A DNA stretch of 22,356 nt. Source: DATDSR01 sp036517855. GTDB lineage: Bacteria > Patescibacteriota > Minisyncoccia > Phycocordibacterales > DATDSR01. The DNA is taken from assembly GCA_036517855.1 (NCBI GenBank), contig DATDSR010000037.1, forward strand, positions 1-22,356, given 5' to 3'. The stretch's first letter is position 1. Each line of letters starts with the position of its first letter. The notes beneath the pieces were generated by a model. It had not been told where the DNA came from and made no database searches. It saw nothing but the letters and a program-made list of their open reading frames with translations. Below are positions 1 through 6,632 of this stretch, in pieces. A program made the position numbers and the translations under genes.

Positions 1-98
1 ATCATGTCCGGGCGCAACATTATCGAACCCAAAAGGGCCTTCTCCGCCTCAATGTCTTGGGGAGGTATCCGCACACCACCTGCTTGTTGCATTGCCAT
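1..98 (-). CDS. dnaB: Replicative DNA helicase DnaB, N-terminal fragment (cut by window edge)
   Basis: Only the first 32 codons are inside the window. They read M-A-M-Q-Q-A-G-G-V-R then IPPQDIEAEKALLGSIML, which is the hallmark N-terminal entry of DnaB helicases (usually P-x-x-x-E-A-E-x-x-L-L-G-S). DnaB is the hexameric ATPase that unwinds DNA at the replication fork and binds primase through this N-terminal domain. The first ATG (98-96) is preferred over the in-frame ATG two codons later, because an extended -10 box lies exactly 6 nt upstream of it. The promoter overlaps the cysS stop codon, so dnaB can be transcribed on its own although it follows cysS on the same strand. No Shine-Dalgarno is present. 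The ATPase domain is outside the window. Confidence 0.85.
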   Translation of the reverse strand, partial: MAMQQAGGVRIPPQDIEAEKALLGSIMLRPDM

Positions 99-104
99 CC
101 GGCT

Positions 105-113
105 ATTCTATCA
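105..113 (-). promoter_or_regulatory. Extended -10 promoter of dnaB, leaderless geometry
   Basis: On the minus strand the sequence is TG-A-TAGAAT, then the six bases AGCCGG, then the dnaB ATG. With standard spacing the start codon is the +1 base. The TGA stop codon of cysS (111-113) supplies the TGA of this element. No clear -35 box was seen. Confidence 0.7.
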
Positions 114-1475
114 CAGGGGCGCAAGCCGAGACCCATCGGCAGTATCCTCAACTGACCAACCAAGTTCAGCCATTTTGTGGCGAAGTTCATCGGCTTTTCC
201 CCAGTCTTTCCCCATTCTTGCTTCCTCCCGCTCCTGATTAAGTTTTAAGATGTCGGCAGGAATATCGGCTTGTTCCAGTCTGAATCTCTCAACAGCTTCC
301 TTCAGCCCTAATCCAAGCACCTCATCAAATTTGTAAATTAGCTTGGGGTTATGTGTGTTAGCCCAGAGTATGGCGAGAGCTTGGGGTGTGTTTAGATCAT
401 CAGCCATAGCAGTTTCAAATTTGGCGAGCTGGGCATTGTCGTCCCACCCCTCTCCCATATCCGACACTGTGCGCCAGATTCGTGTGTATGCGTTTTGGGC
501 GGCCTCGAGGGATTCCCAGGTGAAGTTTAGTTGTTGGCGATAGTGTGTGCCCAAGTATAGGTAACGGAGTGCGAGAGGGGAGAAGCCGCGCTTCTCGATA
601 TCGTCGAGAGTGTAGAGGTTGCCTAGTGACTTGCTCATCTTCTCTCCATTGATTAGTAGGAAGTTGTGGTGCATCCAAAAGTTCACCACTTTATGTCCAT
701 AGCGACCTTCGTACTGGGCAATCTCGTTGGTGTGATGCACAGGGATGTGATCAATGCCACCGGTGTGAATATCGAAGTGCTCACCCAGGAACTTGGCCCC
801 GATAGCTGAACACTCAATGTGCCAACCCGGGAAGCCCACTCCCCACGGACTCTCCCACTTCATCTCATGATTCTTCTCTTTTGTTAGGAACTTCCACAAA
901 GCGAAATCTCTTGGAGTATGTAACTCCGAACTCCTCTCAACTCTGGCGCCTGCTTTTTGACCCGCCAAATCAAGCATAGCGAGCTTGCCGTAATCTGTTA
1001 ACTTGCCCGTGTCGAAATAAACTCCATCTGAAGTTTTGTATGCAAAGCCTTTGGCCTCAAGCGCCTTGATAAACTCAATCTGTTCGGCTATGTACTCTGT
1101 GGCTGAGGCCCAAACATTGGGCTCGGTGACGTTCGCTTTCTTTAAATCGTTCTTAAAAATATCTGTGTAGTACTTGGCAATCTCCCACACGCTCTTGCCA
1201 CTCTTGCGCGCGCCCACTTCCATCTTGTCTTCGCCCTCATCGCCGTCGCCAACGAGGTGGCCCACGTCGGTTATGTTCTCAACTTGGCGCACTTTGTAAC
1301 CGGCCACAGTAAGTGTACGTTTTAGCAGGTCCGCAAAAATGTAAGAGCGTAAGTTACCAACATGAGCGTAGTCGTAGACCGTGAAGCCGCAGGTGTAGAG
1401 GCCGACTTTGCCAGGCTCGATGGAGATGAAGGGCTCCTTCTCCCGCGTGAGAGTGTTATAGAATTTGAGCTCCAT
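111..1475 (-). CDS. cysS: Cysteinyl-tRNA synthetase
   Basis: This class Ia synthetase charges tRNA-Cys in the cytoplasm. The protein has 454 residues, near the usual 460. The HIGH-type signature reads AHVGN at residues 37-41 and KMSKS is at 279-283. The four expected zinc ligands, matching E. coli C28, C209, H234 and E238, appear as C29, C222, H247 and E251, so the cysteine-selective zinc site is intact. The ATG at 1475 directly precedes the conserved start of the fold (MELKFYNTLTREKEPF). It lies 18 nt from the divergent protease start and shares its promoter core. On the minus strand TATTAT sits 7 nt before the ATG, so the message is probably leaderless. The gene ends at the dnaB promoter. 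No anomalies were seen. Confidence 0.97.
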   Translation of the reverse strand: MELKFYNTLTREKEPFISIEPGKVGLYTCGFTVYDYAHVGNLRSYIFADLLKRTLTVAGYKVRQVENITDVGHLVGDGDEGEDKMEVGARKSGKSVWEIAKYYTDIFKNDLKKANVTEPNVWASATEYIAEQIEFIKALEAKGFAYKTSDGVYFDTGKLTDYGKLAMLDLAGQKAGARVERSSELHTPRDFALWKFLTKEKNHEMKWESPWGVGFPGWHIECSAIGAKFLGEHFDIHTGGIDHIPVHHTNEIAQYEGRYGHKVVNFWMHHNFLLINGEKMSKSLGNLYTLDDIEKRGFSPLALRYLYLGTHYRQQLNFTWESLEAAQNAYTRIWRTVSDMGEGWDDNAQLAKFETAMADDLNTPQALAILWANTHNPKLIYKFDEVLGLGLKEAVERFRLEQADIPADILKLNQEREEARMGKDWGKADELRHKMAELGWSVEDTADGSRLAPL

Positions 1476-1478
1476 AGC

Positions 1479-1488
1479 TGATATAATA
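1479..1488. promoter_or_regulatory. Bidirectional promoter, cysS / ctpA, superimposed -10 boxes
   Basis: On the plus strand TG-A-TATAAT occupies 1479-1487 and is followed by 6 nt (1488-1493) and the ATG at 1494. On the minus strand TATTAT occupies 1488-1483 and is followed by 7 nt and the ATG at 1475. The two -10 hexamers overlap by five bases. Only 18 nt separate the two start codons, so neither gene has room for a leader. Confidence 0.7.
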
Positions 1489-1493
1489 CCTTA

Positions 1494-2735
1494 ATGCGCA
1501 GAGAGCTCAAAGGGCTTTTGATAATTGTACTTGCGGGCGTTGTGTGGGGCTCCGGCTTTTACGCTGGGAGACATTCTATTCCAGAGGTTGAAAAGGTGGT
1601 TGACGTGGTCAACAAAACTAACCCAATCGCCAGTCAGGTTGACTTCGCCCCTTTTTGGAAGGCGTGGAATTTGCTGAACGAAAAGTATGTGCCCTCAGAT
1701 ATTTCGTCCACCACTCCGGAGGGGACTAGTTTGATAACTCAAAAGCTCGTGTGGGGCGCCATCTCGGGCCTTGCCGCGGCGGTGGGGGATCCTTATACCA
1801 CATTCTTCCCTCCGGTAGAGAATAAGATTTTCAAAAGTGACATTGCTGGCAACTTCGAGGGCGTAGGGATGGAGATTGGTTTGCGTAACGACATCCTCAC
1901 CGTCATCGCCCCTCTTAAAGGTTCGCCGGCCTTGCGCGCCGGTATTAAGAGCGGTGACCTCGTACTTGAGATAGATGGTACAAGCACGCGCGGTATTAAG
2001 GTGGACGAAGCGGTGGATAAAATTCGCGGGCCCAAAGGTACCACGGTCAATCTCCTTGTTTTGCATAAAGATACTGTTGACCCGGTGAAGATTAGCGTGA
2101 CGCGCGATAAGATAGATTTACCCACTCTTGATACTGAAGTTAAGACAACAGCCGCGGGTAAGGTGTTTGTGATAAGGCTCTACAGCTTCTCGGCTACTTC
2201 GCCGGCACTCTTCCGCAATGCTTTGCAGACTTTCGTAGATAGCAAGACCGACAAGCTTATCATAGACTTGCGTGGCAACCCAGGAGGTTATCTTGAGGCT
2301 GCTGTGGATATGGCAAGTTGGTTCCTCCCCGAGGGCAAGGTAGTGGTGAGCGAGTATTATGGGGCAAGCAAAGATGAGGAGGTGCACCGCTCACGCGGTT
2401 ACGATATCTTCACCGACGATCTCAAACTTGTGATCCTCGTGGACGGAGGTAGCGCCTCAGCTTCCGAAATTTTGGCCGGCGCTCTCTCTGAACACGGCCG
2501 AGCGAAACTGGTGGGGGAGAAGACCTTTGGCAAAGGTTCGGTGCAAGAGTTGCTTGATGTCACTGAAACCACAGCCCTCAAGGTAACGGTAGCCCGTTGG
2601 CTCACCCCCGATGGCAACTCTATCTCCGAGAAGGGCATCGTCCCAGATTTAGTTGTGCCAATTACTAAAGAAGATATAGAGAAGCAGAAAGACCCCCAGA
2701 TGGAAAAGGCACTGCAGATTGTGAATAATGAATGA
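1494..2735 (+). CDS. ctpA: Membrane-anchored S41 C-terminal processing protease with PDZ domain
   Basis: The 413-residue protein has an N-terminal signal/anchor (about residues 7-24), so it acts outside the cytoplasmic membrane. A PDZ domain (about 118-205, with GVGMEIG and SPALRAGIKSGDLVLEIDG) is followed by the S41 catalytic domain. The signatures KLIIDLRGNPGG (254-265) and GGSASASEILAGAL (318-331) are clear. By alignment with known Ctp proteases the nucleophile is S322 and the general base is K347 in TFGKG, 25 residues apart as in algal D1 protease. Such enzymes cleave C-terminal tails of envelope proteins. The ATG is the predicted +1 base of an extended -10 promoter shared with cysS. The last codons run into an AT-rich repeat, and rplI follows on the same strand. 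The physiological substrate is unknown. Confidence 0.93.
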   Translation: MRRELKGLLIIVLAGVVWGSGFYAGRHSIPEVEKVVDVVNKTNPIASQVDFAPFWKAWNLLNEKYVPSDISSTTPEGTSLITQKLVWGAISGLAAAVGDPYTTFFPPVENKIFKSDIAGNFEGVGMEIGLRNDILTVIAPLKGSPALRAGIKSGDLVLEIDGTSTRGIKVDEAVDKIRGPKGTTVNLLVLHKDTVDPVKISVTRDKIDLPTLDTEVKTTAAGKVFVIRLYSFSATSPALFRNALQTFVDSKTDKLIIDLRGNPGGYLEAAVDMASWFLPEGKVVVSEYYGASKDEEVHRSRGYDIFTDDLKLVILVDGGSASASEILAGALSEHGRAKLVGEKTFGKGSVQELLDVTETTALKVTVARWLTPDGNSISEKGIVPDLVVPITKEDIEKQKDPQMEKALQIVNNE

Positions 2736-2806
2736 ATAATGAATTATGACGTATGAATTATGATTCTAAATTCGTAATCCTAATTCATAATTCTTAATTC
2801 TTAATC
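2720..2806. repeat. AT-rich micro-repeat spacer between ctpA and rplI
   Basis: Imperfect short repeats of AATGAAT and GAATTATGA run from the last ctpA codons into the spacer. They are followed by the opposite orientation (TTCATAATTC, then TTAATTC twice). GAATTATGA and TCATAATTC arms could form a weak hairpin. There is no T-run, so a terminator role is uncertain. The pattern suggests replication slippage. Confidence 0.55.
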
Positions 2807-2819
2807 CAAATAAAATTAT

Positions 2820-3263
2820 ATGAAAGTAATACTAACGAGTGACGTAAAGGGGATAGGTAGAAAGTTTGACATCAAGGATGTTAAGGACGGCTACGGACGC
2901 AACTTCCTAATTGCTCGGGGTCTTGCTGAAATTGCCACAGGTGGAGCAATGAGCAAACTCGAGCACCTTAAAAGCAAAGCCCTTGGCGAGGCAAGCGAGC
3001 GTGCTGCCAGAGAATCTACAGTGGCCAAAGAATTAAACGGCAAAGAATTTAAGATCACTCGCAAAGCTAACGAAAAGGGCCACCTCTTCGAATCCGTACA
3101 CAGCGTAGATATCGAAAAGCTCGTCACAGCCTCCGGCATCAAAGACGCCTTCCTCGCCAAAGTTGACCTCCCTGAACCCATCAAATCAACAGGCACCCAC
3201 CCAGTAACCCTCAAAGCAGGGGATAGCAAATCAAGCATTTCACTCCTGATTGACAAAGAATAG
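2820..3263 (+). CDS. rplI: 50S ribosomal protein bL9
   Basis: The protein starts MKVILTSDVKGIGRKFDIKD and continues KDGYGRNFLIARGLAEIAT, the canonical bL9 N-terminal domain that binds 23S rRNA. A long connecting helix (about 45-75) and a C-terminal domain follow. At 147 residues it is full length. There is no Shine-Dalgarno; the bases before the ATG are purely AT-rich (TAAAATTAT), and no 6-nt-spaced -10 box is clear. The gene may be co-transcribed with ctpA across an 84-nt spacer. Several CPR lineages lack bL9, so its presence is a useful taxonomic marker. The final codons (CTG ATT GAC AAA GAA) contain the TTGACA -35 box of the next cassette. Confidence 0.95.
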   Translation: MKVILTSDVKGIGRKFDIKDVKDGYGRNFLIARGLAEIATGGAMSKLEHLKSKALGEASERAARESTVAKELNGKEFKITRKANEKGHLFESVHSVDIEKLVTASGIKDAFLAKVDLPEPIKSTGTHPVTLKAGDSKSSISLLIDKE

Positions 3264-3278
3264 GAGGTGTGATAAGCT
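3250..3278 (+). promoter_or_regulatory. Promoter of the 3393-3984 cassette
   Basis: TTGACA (3250-3255) lies inside the last rplI codons. After a 17-nt spacer comes TAAGCT (3273-3278), with an upstream TG making an extended -10. An inverted repeat (GCTAGTT at 3276-3282, AACTAGC at 3296-3302) straddles the expected start near 3285 and could be an operator. The leader of about 108 nt also holds a 7-bp hairpin (CTCCGAC 3359-3365, GTCGGAG 3371-3377) just before the AGGGGAG ribosome-binding site at 3380-3386. Confidence 0.6.
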
Positions 3279-3392
3279 AGTTCGGGCTGAACGTTAACTA
3301 GCGCGCGGGGCATTTCCTCGTCATTTAGACTTGGAGAGCTGGCCCTACGGCACTTCCTCTCCGACCAAGCGTCGGAGGCAGGGGAGCAAAAA

Positions 3393-3662
3393 ATGCAAAG
3401 CACGGATAAATCAATCAAGCCTCTGTGGGACTATTTCGCCAGTCTCCTGCTGGGAATCGGTCTCTGCTTCTGGATACCGAGGATCAACGTCGTTTTCAGA
3501 CTCGCTGGCATAACGACGATCAACCAGGAAATGGAAGAAACGATGAGCGTGCTGGGAGGCAGCCTTTTCCTGCTGGGTAGTCTTTGGATCACTCCTCGCC
3601 TCGTCTTCTGGCTTGGGGCACAGGTGCGCTTGGCTCGCGAAGTACCGGGACTCCACGATTGA
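3393..3662 (+). CDS. Small two-helix membrane protein, unrecognised (cassette A, first ORF)
   Basis: The 89-residue product has two hydrophobic segments, about residues 14-30 and 50-72, so it is probably an inner-membrane hairpin protein. No family was recognised. The start is well supported: AGGGGAG (3380-3386) is 6 nt upstream of the ATG, and a stem-loop sits just before it. The gene has its own promoter overlapping the end of rplI and a strong terminator after the next ORF. The following ORF overlaps its 3' end in the +1 frame and has no convincing start of its own, so the two may form one protein interrupted by a frameshift near 3613-3662. The true product would then have a membrane hairpin followed by a charged helical cytoplasmic tail. 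The sequence is GC-richer than its neighbours. Confidence 0.6.
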   Translation: MQSTDKSIKPLWDYFASLLLGIGLCFWIPRINVVFRLAGITTINQEMEETMSVLGGSLFLLGSLWITPRLVFWLGAQVRLAREVPGLHD

Positions 3663-3984
3663 GGTCAAAGAGCAGGCGCAGCTTCTCAAATTAAGGGCCG
3701 AAGCCATTGAGAAGGAGCGGGCGCGAGTCAGAAGGACTATCGGCCTGGAAATAGAAGCTAAGGAGAGGCTTGCCTTGCTTCTCGCCGGAGTGCACGCTCA
3801 CTGCAACAGAATGGGATCTTCGTTGAAGTTTCCTGTCCGTACGGTCTCGGCCGCTCGCCGTGAATGTCTCCTACTGCTCGGACCTGCGCTCAAGGACGCC
3901 GATTGGAGATCGATCAAGCCGATGGAGCGCGCCAAGTTCTGGAAGGGGTTCTTTGAGGAGGCGCGCCAAGAAGCGCTGAGCTAG
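3613..3984 (+). CDS. Charged helical ORF, probable frameshifted continuation of the upstream ORF
   Basis: This frame gives up to 123 residues. The part after the upstream stop (3660-3662) is rich in Glu, Lys, Arg and Ala, predicted helical (EVKEQAQLLKLRAEAIEKER and onward), and ends in a positively charged region with W and F residues. The only near-upstream start is TTG at 3613, inside the previous ORF and without a Shine-Dalgarno. No ATG or GTG occurs in frame until deep in the sequence (ATG at about 3811). A +1 shift anywhere in 3613-3662 would join it smoothly to the membrane ORF. This could be a real mutation, an assembly indel or a programmed shift. A rho-independent terminator starts 7 nt after its stop, which argues that the two ORFs are one transcription unit. 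Confidence 0.45.
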   Translation: MGHRCAWLAKYRDSTIEVKEQAQLLKLRAEAIEKERARVRRTIGLEIEAKERLALLLAGVHAHCNRMGSSLKFPVRTVSAARRECLLLLGPALKDADWRSIKPMERAKFWKGFFEEARQEALS

Positions 3985-3990
3985 TCAAGT

Positions 3991-4034
3991 AACGGTCGGG
4001 GTGTCCAGTAGGGCTCCCGACCGTTTGAATTTTA
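3991..4034 (+). terminator. Rho-independent terminator of the 3393-3984 cassette
   Basis: A perfect 10-bp stem pairs AACGGTCGGG (3991-4000) with CCCGACCGTT (4016-4025) around a 15-nt loop. It is followed by TGAATTTTAT on the plus strand. It starts 7 nt after the stop codon of the preceding ORF. Confidence 0.8.
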
Positions 4035-4042
4035 TATTGGTC

Positions 4043-4072
4043 ACAAGTTAGACGCTATAGCGTATAACTTGT
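4043..4072. repeat. 30-nt near-perfect palindrome between convergent genes
   Basis: ACAAGTTA-G-ACGC-TATA-GCGT-A-TAACTTGT is an inverted repeat with a single mismatched pair (4051/4064). Neither strand has a T-run after it, so it is a poor intrinsic terminator. It lies between the plus-strand cassette terminator and the 3' end of rpmA. It could be a protein-binding or recombination site; the function is not known. Confidence 0.6.
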
Positions 4073-4098
4073 GCTGTTGCAAAAAAGAATGGGTTTAA

Positions 4099-4371
4099 TT
4101 ATACGACACTGACGAGGGGGGAGCGTTTGGTTTTGCCGGTGTAGGTTTGCTTGCGCTTGGTGCCGAATTTTACGAGGCCTTCCTTGAGGGCGTAGATGGT
4201 GTGGTCTTTGCCGAGGCCCACGTTCTTGCCAGGCAAGTAGCGGGTGCCACGTTGGCGGATGATGATGGAGCCTGATTTGGCCTTCTGTCCGTCCACGAGT
4301 TTAACTCCCAAGTATTTGGGTTGCGAGTCACCAATATTCTTTGTAGATCCACCTGCTTTTTTATGTGCCAT
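4099..4371 (-). CDS. rpmA: 50S ribosomal protein bL27
   Basis: The protein has 90 residues and starts directly MAHKKAGGSTKNIGDSQPKYLGVKLVDGQ. This is the invariant bL27 N-terminus that reaches the peptidyl-transferase centre. There is no Firmicutes-type cleaved N-terminal extension. The middle (GSIIIRQRGTRYLPGKNVGLGKDHTIYAL) is fully conserved. Usually it is encoded after rplU (bL21), but no rplU is next to it here. TATAGT on the minus strand (4395-4390) would give an 11-12 nt leader without a Shine-Dalgarno. The upstream side carries a dispersed repeat and then a divergent membrane-protein gene. Confidence 0.96.
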   Translation of the reverse strand: MAHKKAGGSTKNIGDSQPKYLGVKLVDGQKAKSGSIIIRQRGTRYLPGKNVGLGKDHTIYALKEGLVKFGTKRKQTYTGKTKRSPLVSVV

Positions 4372-4404
4372 AAATTAAGGAATGTAATGACTATAATTTA
4401 TGAG

Positions 4405-4443
4405 CATCCCGCCGAAGTCCCGCAAAGCGGGACGAAGGAGGAT
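4405..4443. repeat. Dispersed palindromic repeat, copy 1
   Basis: CATCCCGCCGAAG, then an inner perfect hairpin (GTCCCGC-AAA-GCGGGAC, 4417-4433), then CGAAGGAGGAT. The outer parts match copy 2 at 8837-8865, read in the opposite orientation, which has a shorter centre. The copy sits in the spacer between divergent rpmA and the 4473 gene. Confidence 0.6.
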
Positions 4444-4455
4444 AGCCATAAGTGG

Positions 4456-4464
4456 TGATATACT
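4456..4464 (+). promoter_or_regulatory. Extended -10 promoter of the 4473 gene
   Basis: TG-A-TATACT is followed by 8 nt and the ATG at 4473, so the predicted leader is only about 2 nt. Position 4452 (GTG) would also be in frame but lies upstream of the -10 box, so it is unlikely to be the start. Confidence 0.6.
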
Positions 4465-4472
4465 ACCCGATA

Positions 4473-4904
4473 ATGGATGAAATAGCAAGCGAAATCATGA
4501 AAATCCCCAACACCACCCCCGTCCGTGCCCGAACCTGGTACAAGCCCGTTTTGCTAGTAATTAGCGTAGTCGCCTTTGGCACCCTTTGCTTCGGCCTAGG
4601 CCGACTATCACGCATTGAGGAAAATAAACCAGACTTGATCGTCGAAGCTGAACAAACGGCTCAAGTCTCGCAAACATTTCAAACAAGCTCCCAAACCACC
4701 CAAACTAAACAAGCATCCCAAACGAGTGGGGGAGTGAGCACCTCCAAAGGCACTTATGTGGCCAGTAAGAACGGCACTAAATACTACCTCCCCAACTGCT
4801 CGGGAGTTTCGCGAATTAACGAGGCAAATAAAATTTGGTTCACCACTAAGGCTCAAGCTGAATCACGTGGGCTTACCCCCGCCGCCAACTGTCCGGGCCT
4901 GTAG
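4473..4904 (+). CDS. Membrane-anchored protein with C-terminal Ada-like Cys domain
   Basis: From the ATG at 4473 the product has 143 residues. It has a short cytoplasmic head, one transmembrane segment (about 25-43), a low-complexity Gln/Thr/Ser linker (about 58-91) and a small C-terminal module (about 94-143). That module reads TYVASKNGTKYYLPNCS and IWFTTKAQAESRGLTPAANC, with Cys109 and Cys140. It resembles the Ada metal-binding-like domain seen after secreted nucleases and in many CPR surface proteins, which probably binds a ligand or metal outside the cell. No catalytic domain is attached, so it may be a receptor or anchor. The in-frame GTG at 4452 would add seven residues but conflicts with the promoter position. 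The identification rests on motif resemblance only. Confidence 0.75.
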   Translation: MDEIASEIMKIPNTTPVRARTWYKPVLLVISVVAFGTLCFGLGRLSRIEENKPDLIVEAEQTAQVSQTFQTSSQTTQTKQASQTSGGVSTSKGTYVASKNGTKYYLPNCSGVSRINEANKIWFTTKAQAESRGLTPAANCPGL

Positions 4905-4996
4905 TTTGATAGGGGGGTGTGGATAACTAATTCTGTCAAGCTCTCCCCCAAAGTACACACGTCGCACAATATACCTTTCGCGACATGACGGCTGGT
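4905..4996. other. Spacer between convergent genes with a perfect DnaA-box match
   Basis: A G-run (4912-4917) and a C-run (about 4954-4958) could pair as a weak stem for both convergent genes. TGTGGATAA at 4918-4926 is an exact consensus DnaA box, but it is single. No gene was seen. Confidence 0.35.
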
Positions 4997-5287
4997 TCAG
5001 CCTGGAGGCAGAGTTGTTTGCTCGTGGAGCTTGGCCTTGAGGCCACCCAGCCACTCTCCCTTGAAGAATGGCACTACGTATCCACTCCACACCGTGTGTA
5101 TTGGCGGATAGATGTAATCTTGCCACACTATCTTCCCTGTTTGGATGACAAGCACTACGTTGCTCTCTAAGGCCTGTTCGGGCGTTGAGTTGTAGTATCC
5201 CCTCAAGTTGACCTTAAAAGCACTAGCAAGCAGTATTAGGATGACAAATATCACCACTATCTGTATCCAGCCGCCTTTCATACTCAT
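4997..5287 (-). CDS. Small single-pass membrane protein, unrecognised
   Basis: The 96-residue product has one N-terminal transmembrane segment (about residues 8-23, IQIVVIFVILILLASA) and a roughly 70-residue tail without charge clusters or cysteines, probably outside the membrane. No family was recognised. The start ATG overlaps the stop of the upstream murein hydrolase in an ATGA junction, so the two are translationally coupled. This suggests the protein helps place or control the hydrolase. A second in-frame ATG two codons later is possible. The gene is convergent with the 4473 gene. Confidence 0.7.
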   Translation of the reverse strand: MSMKGGWIQIVVIFVILILLASAFKVNLRGYYNSTPEQALESNVVLVIQTGKIVWQDYIYPPIHTVWSGYVVPFFKGEWLGGLKAKLHEQTTLPPG

Positions 5288-6555
5288 AAGTATAGCAAGG
5301 GGTTAAGATACGCGTTTAATGAGGCCACAGGCATTGGCGGGCATTTGCTAGGTGTGGTACCGCGGTAAAGTTGGGCAACCTTAACCCCTTGGGTGGCATA
5401 GACGGCGAAGTGCAGATGCGGGCCTGTTGAGTAGCCAGTTGAGCCGCTGTATCCAATCAGGCCACTGCGGGGGACACTATCCCCTTGCGTAACTTTTATA
5501 AGTGAGAGGTGAGCGTAGAGAGTTGATAGGCCTGTGCCGTGATCCACGAGCACCCAGTTGCCGTACGAACCGCTAGGGCAACCAAGGTCGGTGTTGCCCG
5601 TGGCAGTGACCGTGCCGCTTGCTGCCGATTTAACCGTCGTGCCAAGAGACGCGCGCAGGTCAATGCCGTTGTGGCCTTTACCGTTGTATGCGCCGGCTTT
5701 GGCGAATTCGGTATCACCAAACTTCTGCGTTATCAGCACTTCATCAAGCGGCCAAGCAAGTACGCCCGAGCCGTACTTAGGTAGGTTGGCAAAATTGATG
5801 GTGGTTTTGAGCTTAGTTTCATAAGCTAGCAAGTCTGCCTCAAATTGGGCCTTCTGCACGATCTTTTGCTCAAGCAATAGTTTGTAATTAGCCTCTTTAT
5901 TTTTGGTCTGGGCAAGCAGGCTCGCCTTATCTTTGCGATTTTGCTCGGTCAACTTTTGCTGGTCTATCAAACGCGCTCGCAAGACAATGAGCTTGGCCTT
6001 ATCCCCTTCCCGGGCAATTTTATTTTCGGTCAGTTGTTGCTTATCTTCTTTAAGCGCGACCACACTCAAACGGACTTTCTCTTGCAAGGCCTGTAGGTTA
6101 TAAACTTGGTCGAGTGCTCCCGAAAGTGAATTTTGAGAAAGGAAGACTTGTATGGGGCTCGCGTCAGCCTCTGCCCGAAGCTCTCGTACTGTGCTACTAA
6201 TTTCAATTAAATGTTGAGTAATCTTTTGCTCACGCACGCCAATCTCCGTGCCAAGTGTGCCAATCTGCAGAGTGACCGCCTCAACCTGTTGCCCCGTGAG
6301 TTTGCTCTGTGCGTCGAGCTTCTTCTTCGTCAAATCCAGAGTCTTAATGGCATTGGCCAAAGTATTCCCCGCCTTTTGCGTCTCTGTAAGCGATTTGGAA
6401 TAGGCAGCAATCTCCGCCTCCAAACTCTTTATCTGACTATTGGTATCCGCAATCTTCCCACTGATATCATCACTTGTCTGTGACCTGGCGGCTCGGCCGC
6501 CAAGTGTGAGCATTAGTACAATCACTAGGCTAATCTTTAAAAAACGAGCGGGCAT
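5284..6555 (-). CDS. EnvC-like murein hydrolase activator / M23 peptidase with coiled coil
   Basis: The 423-residue protein has a signal peptide or anchor (residues 1-25), long coiled-coil regions (about 30-125 and 150-255) and a C-terminal LytM/M23 domain (about 265-395). The zinc-site residues are present: H295 and D299 in HNGIDLR, H349 in YAHLS and H382 in HLHF. A catalytically active endopeptidase is therefore possible, unlike EnvC itself, which is degenerate. The architecture matches factors that cut or activate cutting of septal peptidoglycan during division. It is the first gene of a two-gene unit with the small membrane protein. The ATG is the predicted +1 base of an extended -10 box, directly after the terminator of the upstream cassette. 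No Shine-Dalgarno is seen. Confidence 0.9.
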   Translation of the reverse strand: MPARFLKISLVIVLMLTLGGRAARSQTSDDISGKIADTNSQIKSLEAEIAAYSKSLTETQKAGNTLANAIKTLDLTKKKLDAQSKLTGQQVEAVTLQIGTLGTEIGVREQKITQHLIEISSTVRELRAEADASPIQVFLSQNSLSGALDQVYNLQALQEKVRLSVVALKEDKQQLTENKIAREGDKAKLIVLRARLIDQQKLTEQNRKDKASLLAQTKNKEANYKLLLEQKIVQKAQFEADLLAYETKLKTTINFANLPKYGSGVLAWPLDEVLITQKFGDTEFAKAGAYNGKGHNGIDLRASLGTTVKSAASGTVTATGNTDLGCPSGSYGNWVLVDHGTGLSTLYAHLSLIKVTQGDSVPRSGLIGYSGSTGYSTGPHLHFAVYATQGVKVAQLYRGTTPSKCPPMPVASLNAYLNPLLYL

Positions 6556-6561
6556 AACCCA

Positions 6562-6570
6562 ATCTTAACA
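6562..6570 (-). promoter_or_regulatory. Extended -10 promoter of the M23 gene, leaderless geometry
   Basis: On the minus strand TG-T-TAAGAT is followed by TGGGTT (6 nt) and the ATG at 6555. It begins one base after the T-rich tail of the preceding cassette terminator. Confidence 0.7.
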
Positions 6571-6620
6571 CGTATAAAAAGAAGAACCCCGGACCCCTGC
6601 GCGTCAGCAGTGGGTCCGGG
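6571..6620 (-). terminator. Rho-independent terminator of the 6633-7064 cassette
   Basis: A perfect 9-bp GC-rich stem pairs CCCGGACCC (6620-6612, minus strand) with GGGTCCGGG (6596-6588). On the minus strand it is followed by GTTCTTCTTTTTATACG. The stop codon of the cassette ORF is 12 nt upstream. Confidence 0.85.
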
Positions 6621-6632
6621 AGTTCAAGTGGG

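Noticed and set aside
2891..3418. A 175-codon open frame antisense to rplI
   Set aside because: It lies opposite a clear bL9 gene, has no start signal and its product has no recognisable features; it is a codon-bias shadow.
4918..4926. Perfect DnaA box TGTGGATAA as a sign of a replication origin
   Set aside because: A single box, with no cluster, AT-rich unwinding region, dnaA or dnaN gene nearby; one 9-mer match in 22 kb is weak evidence.
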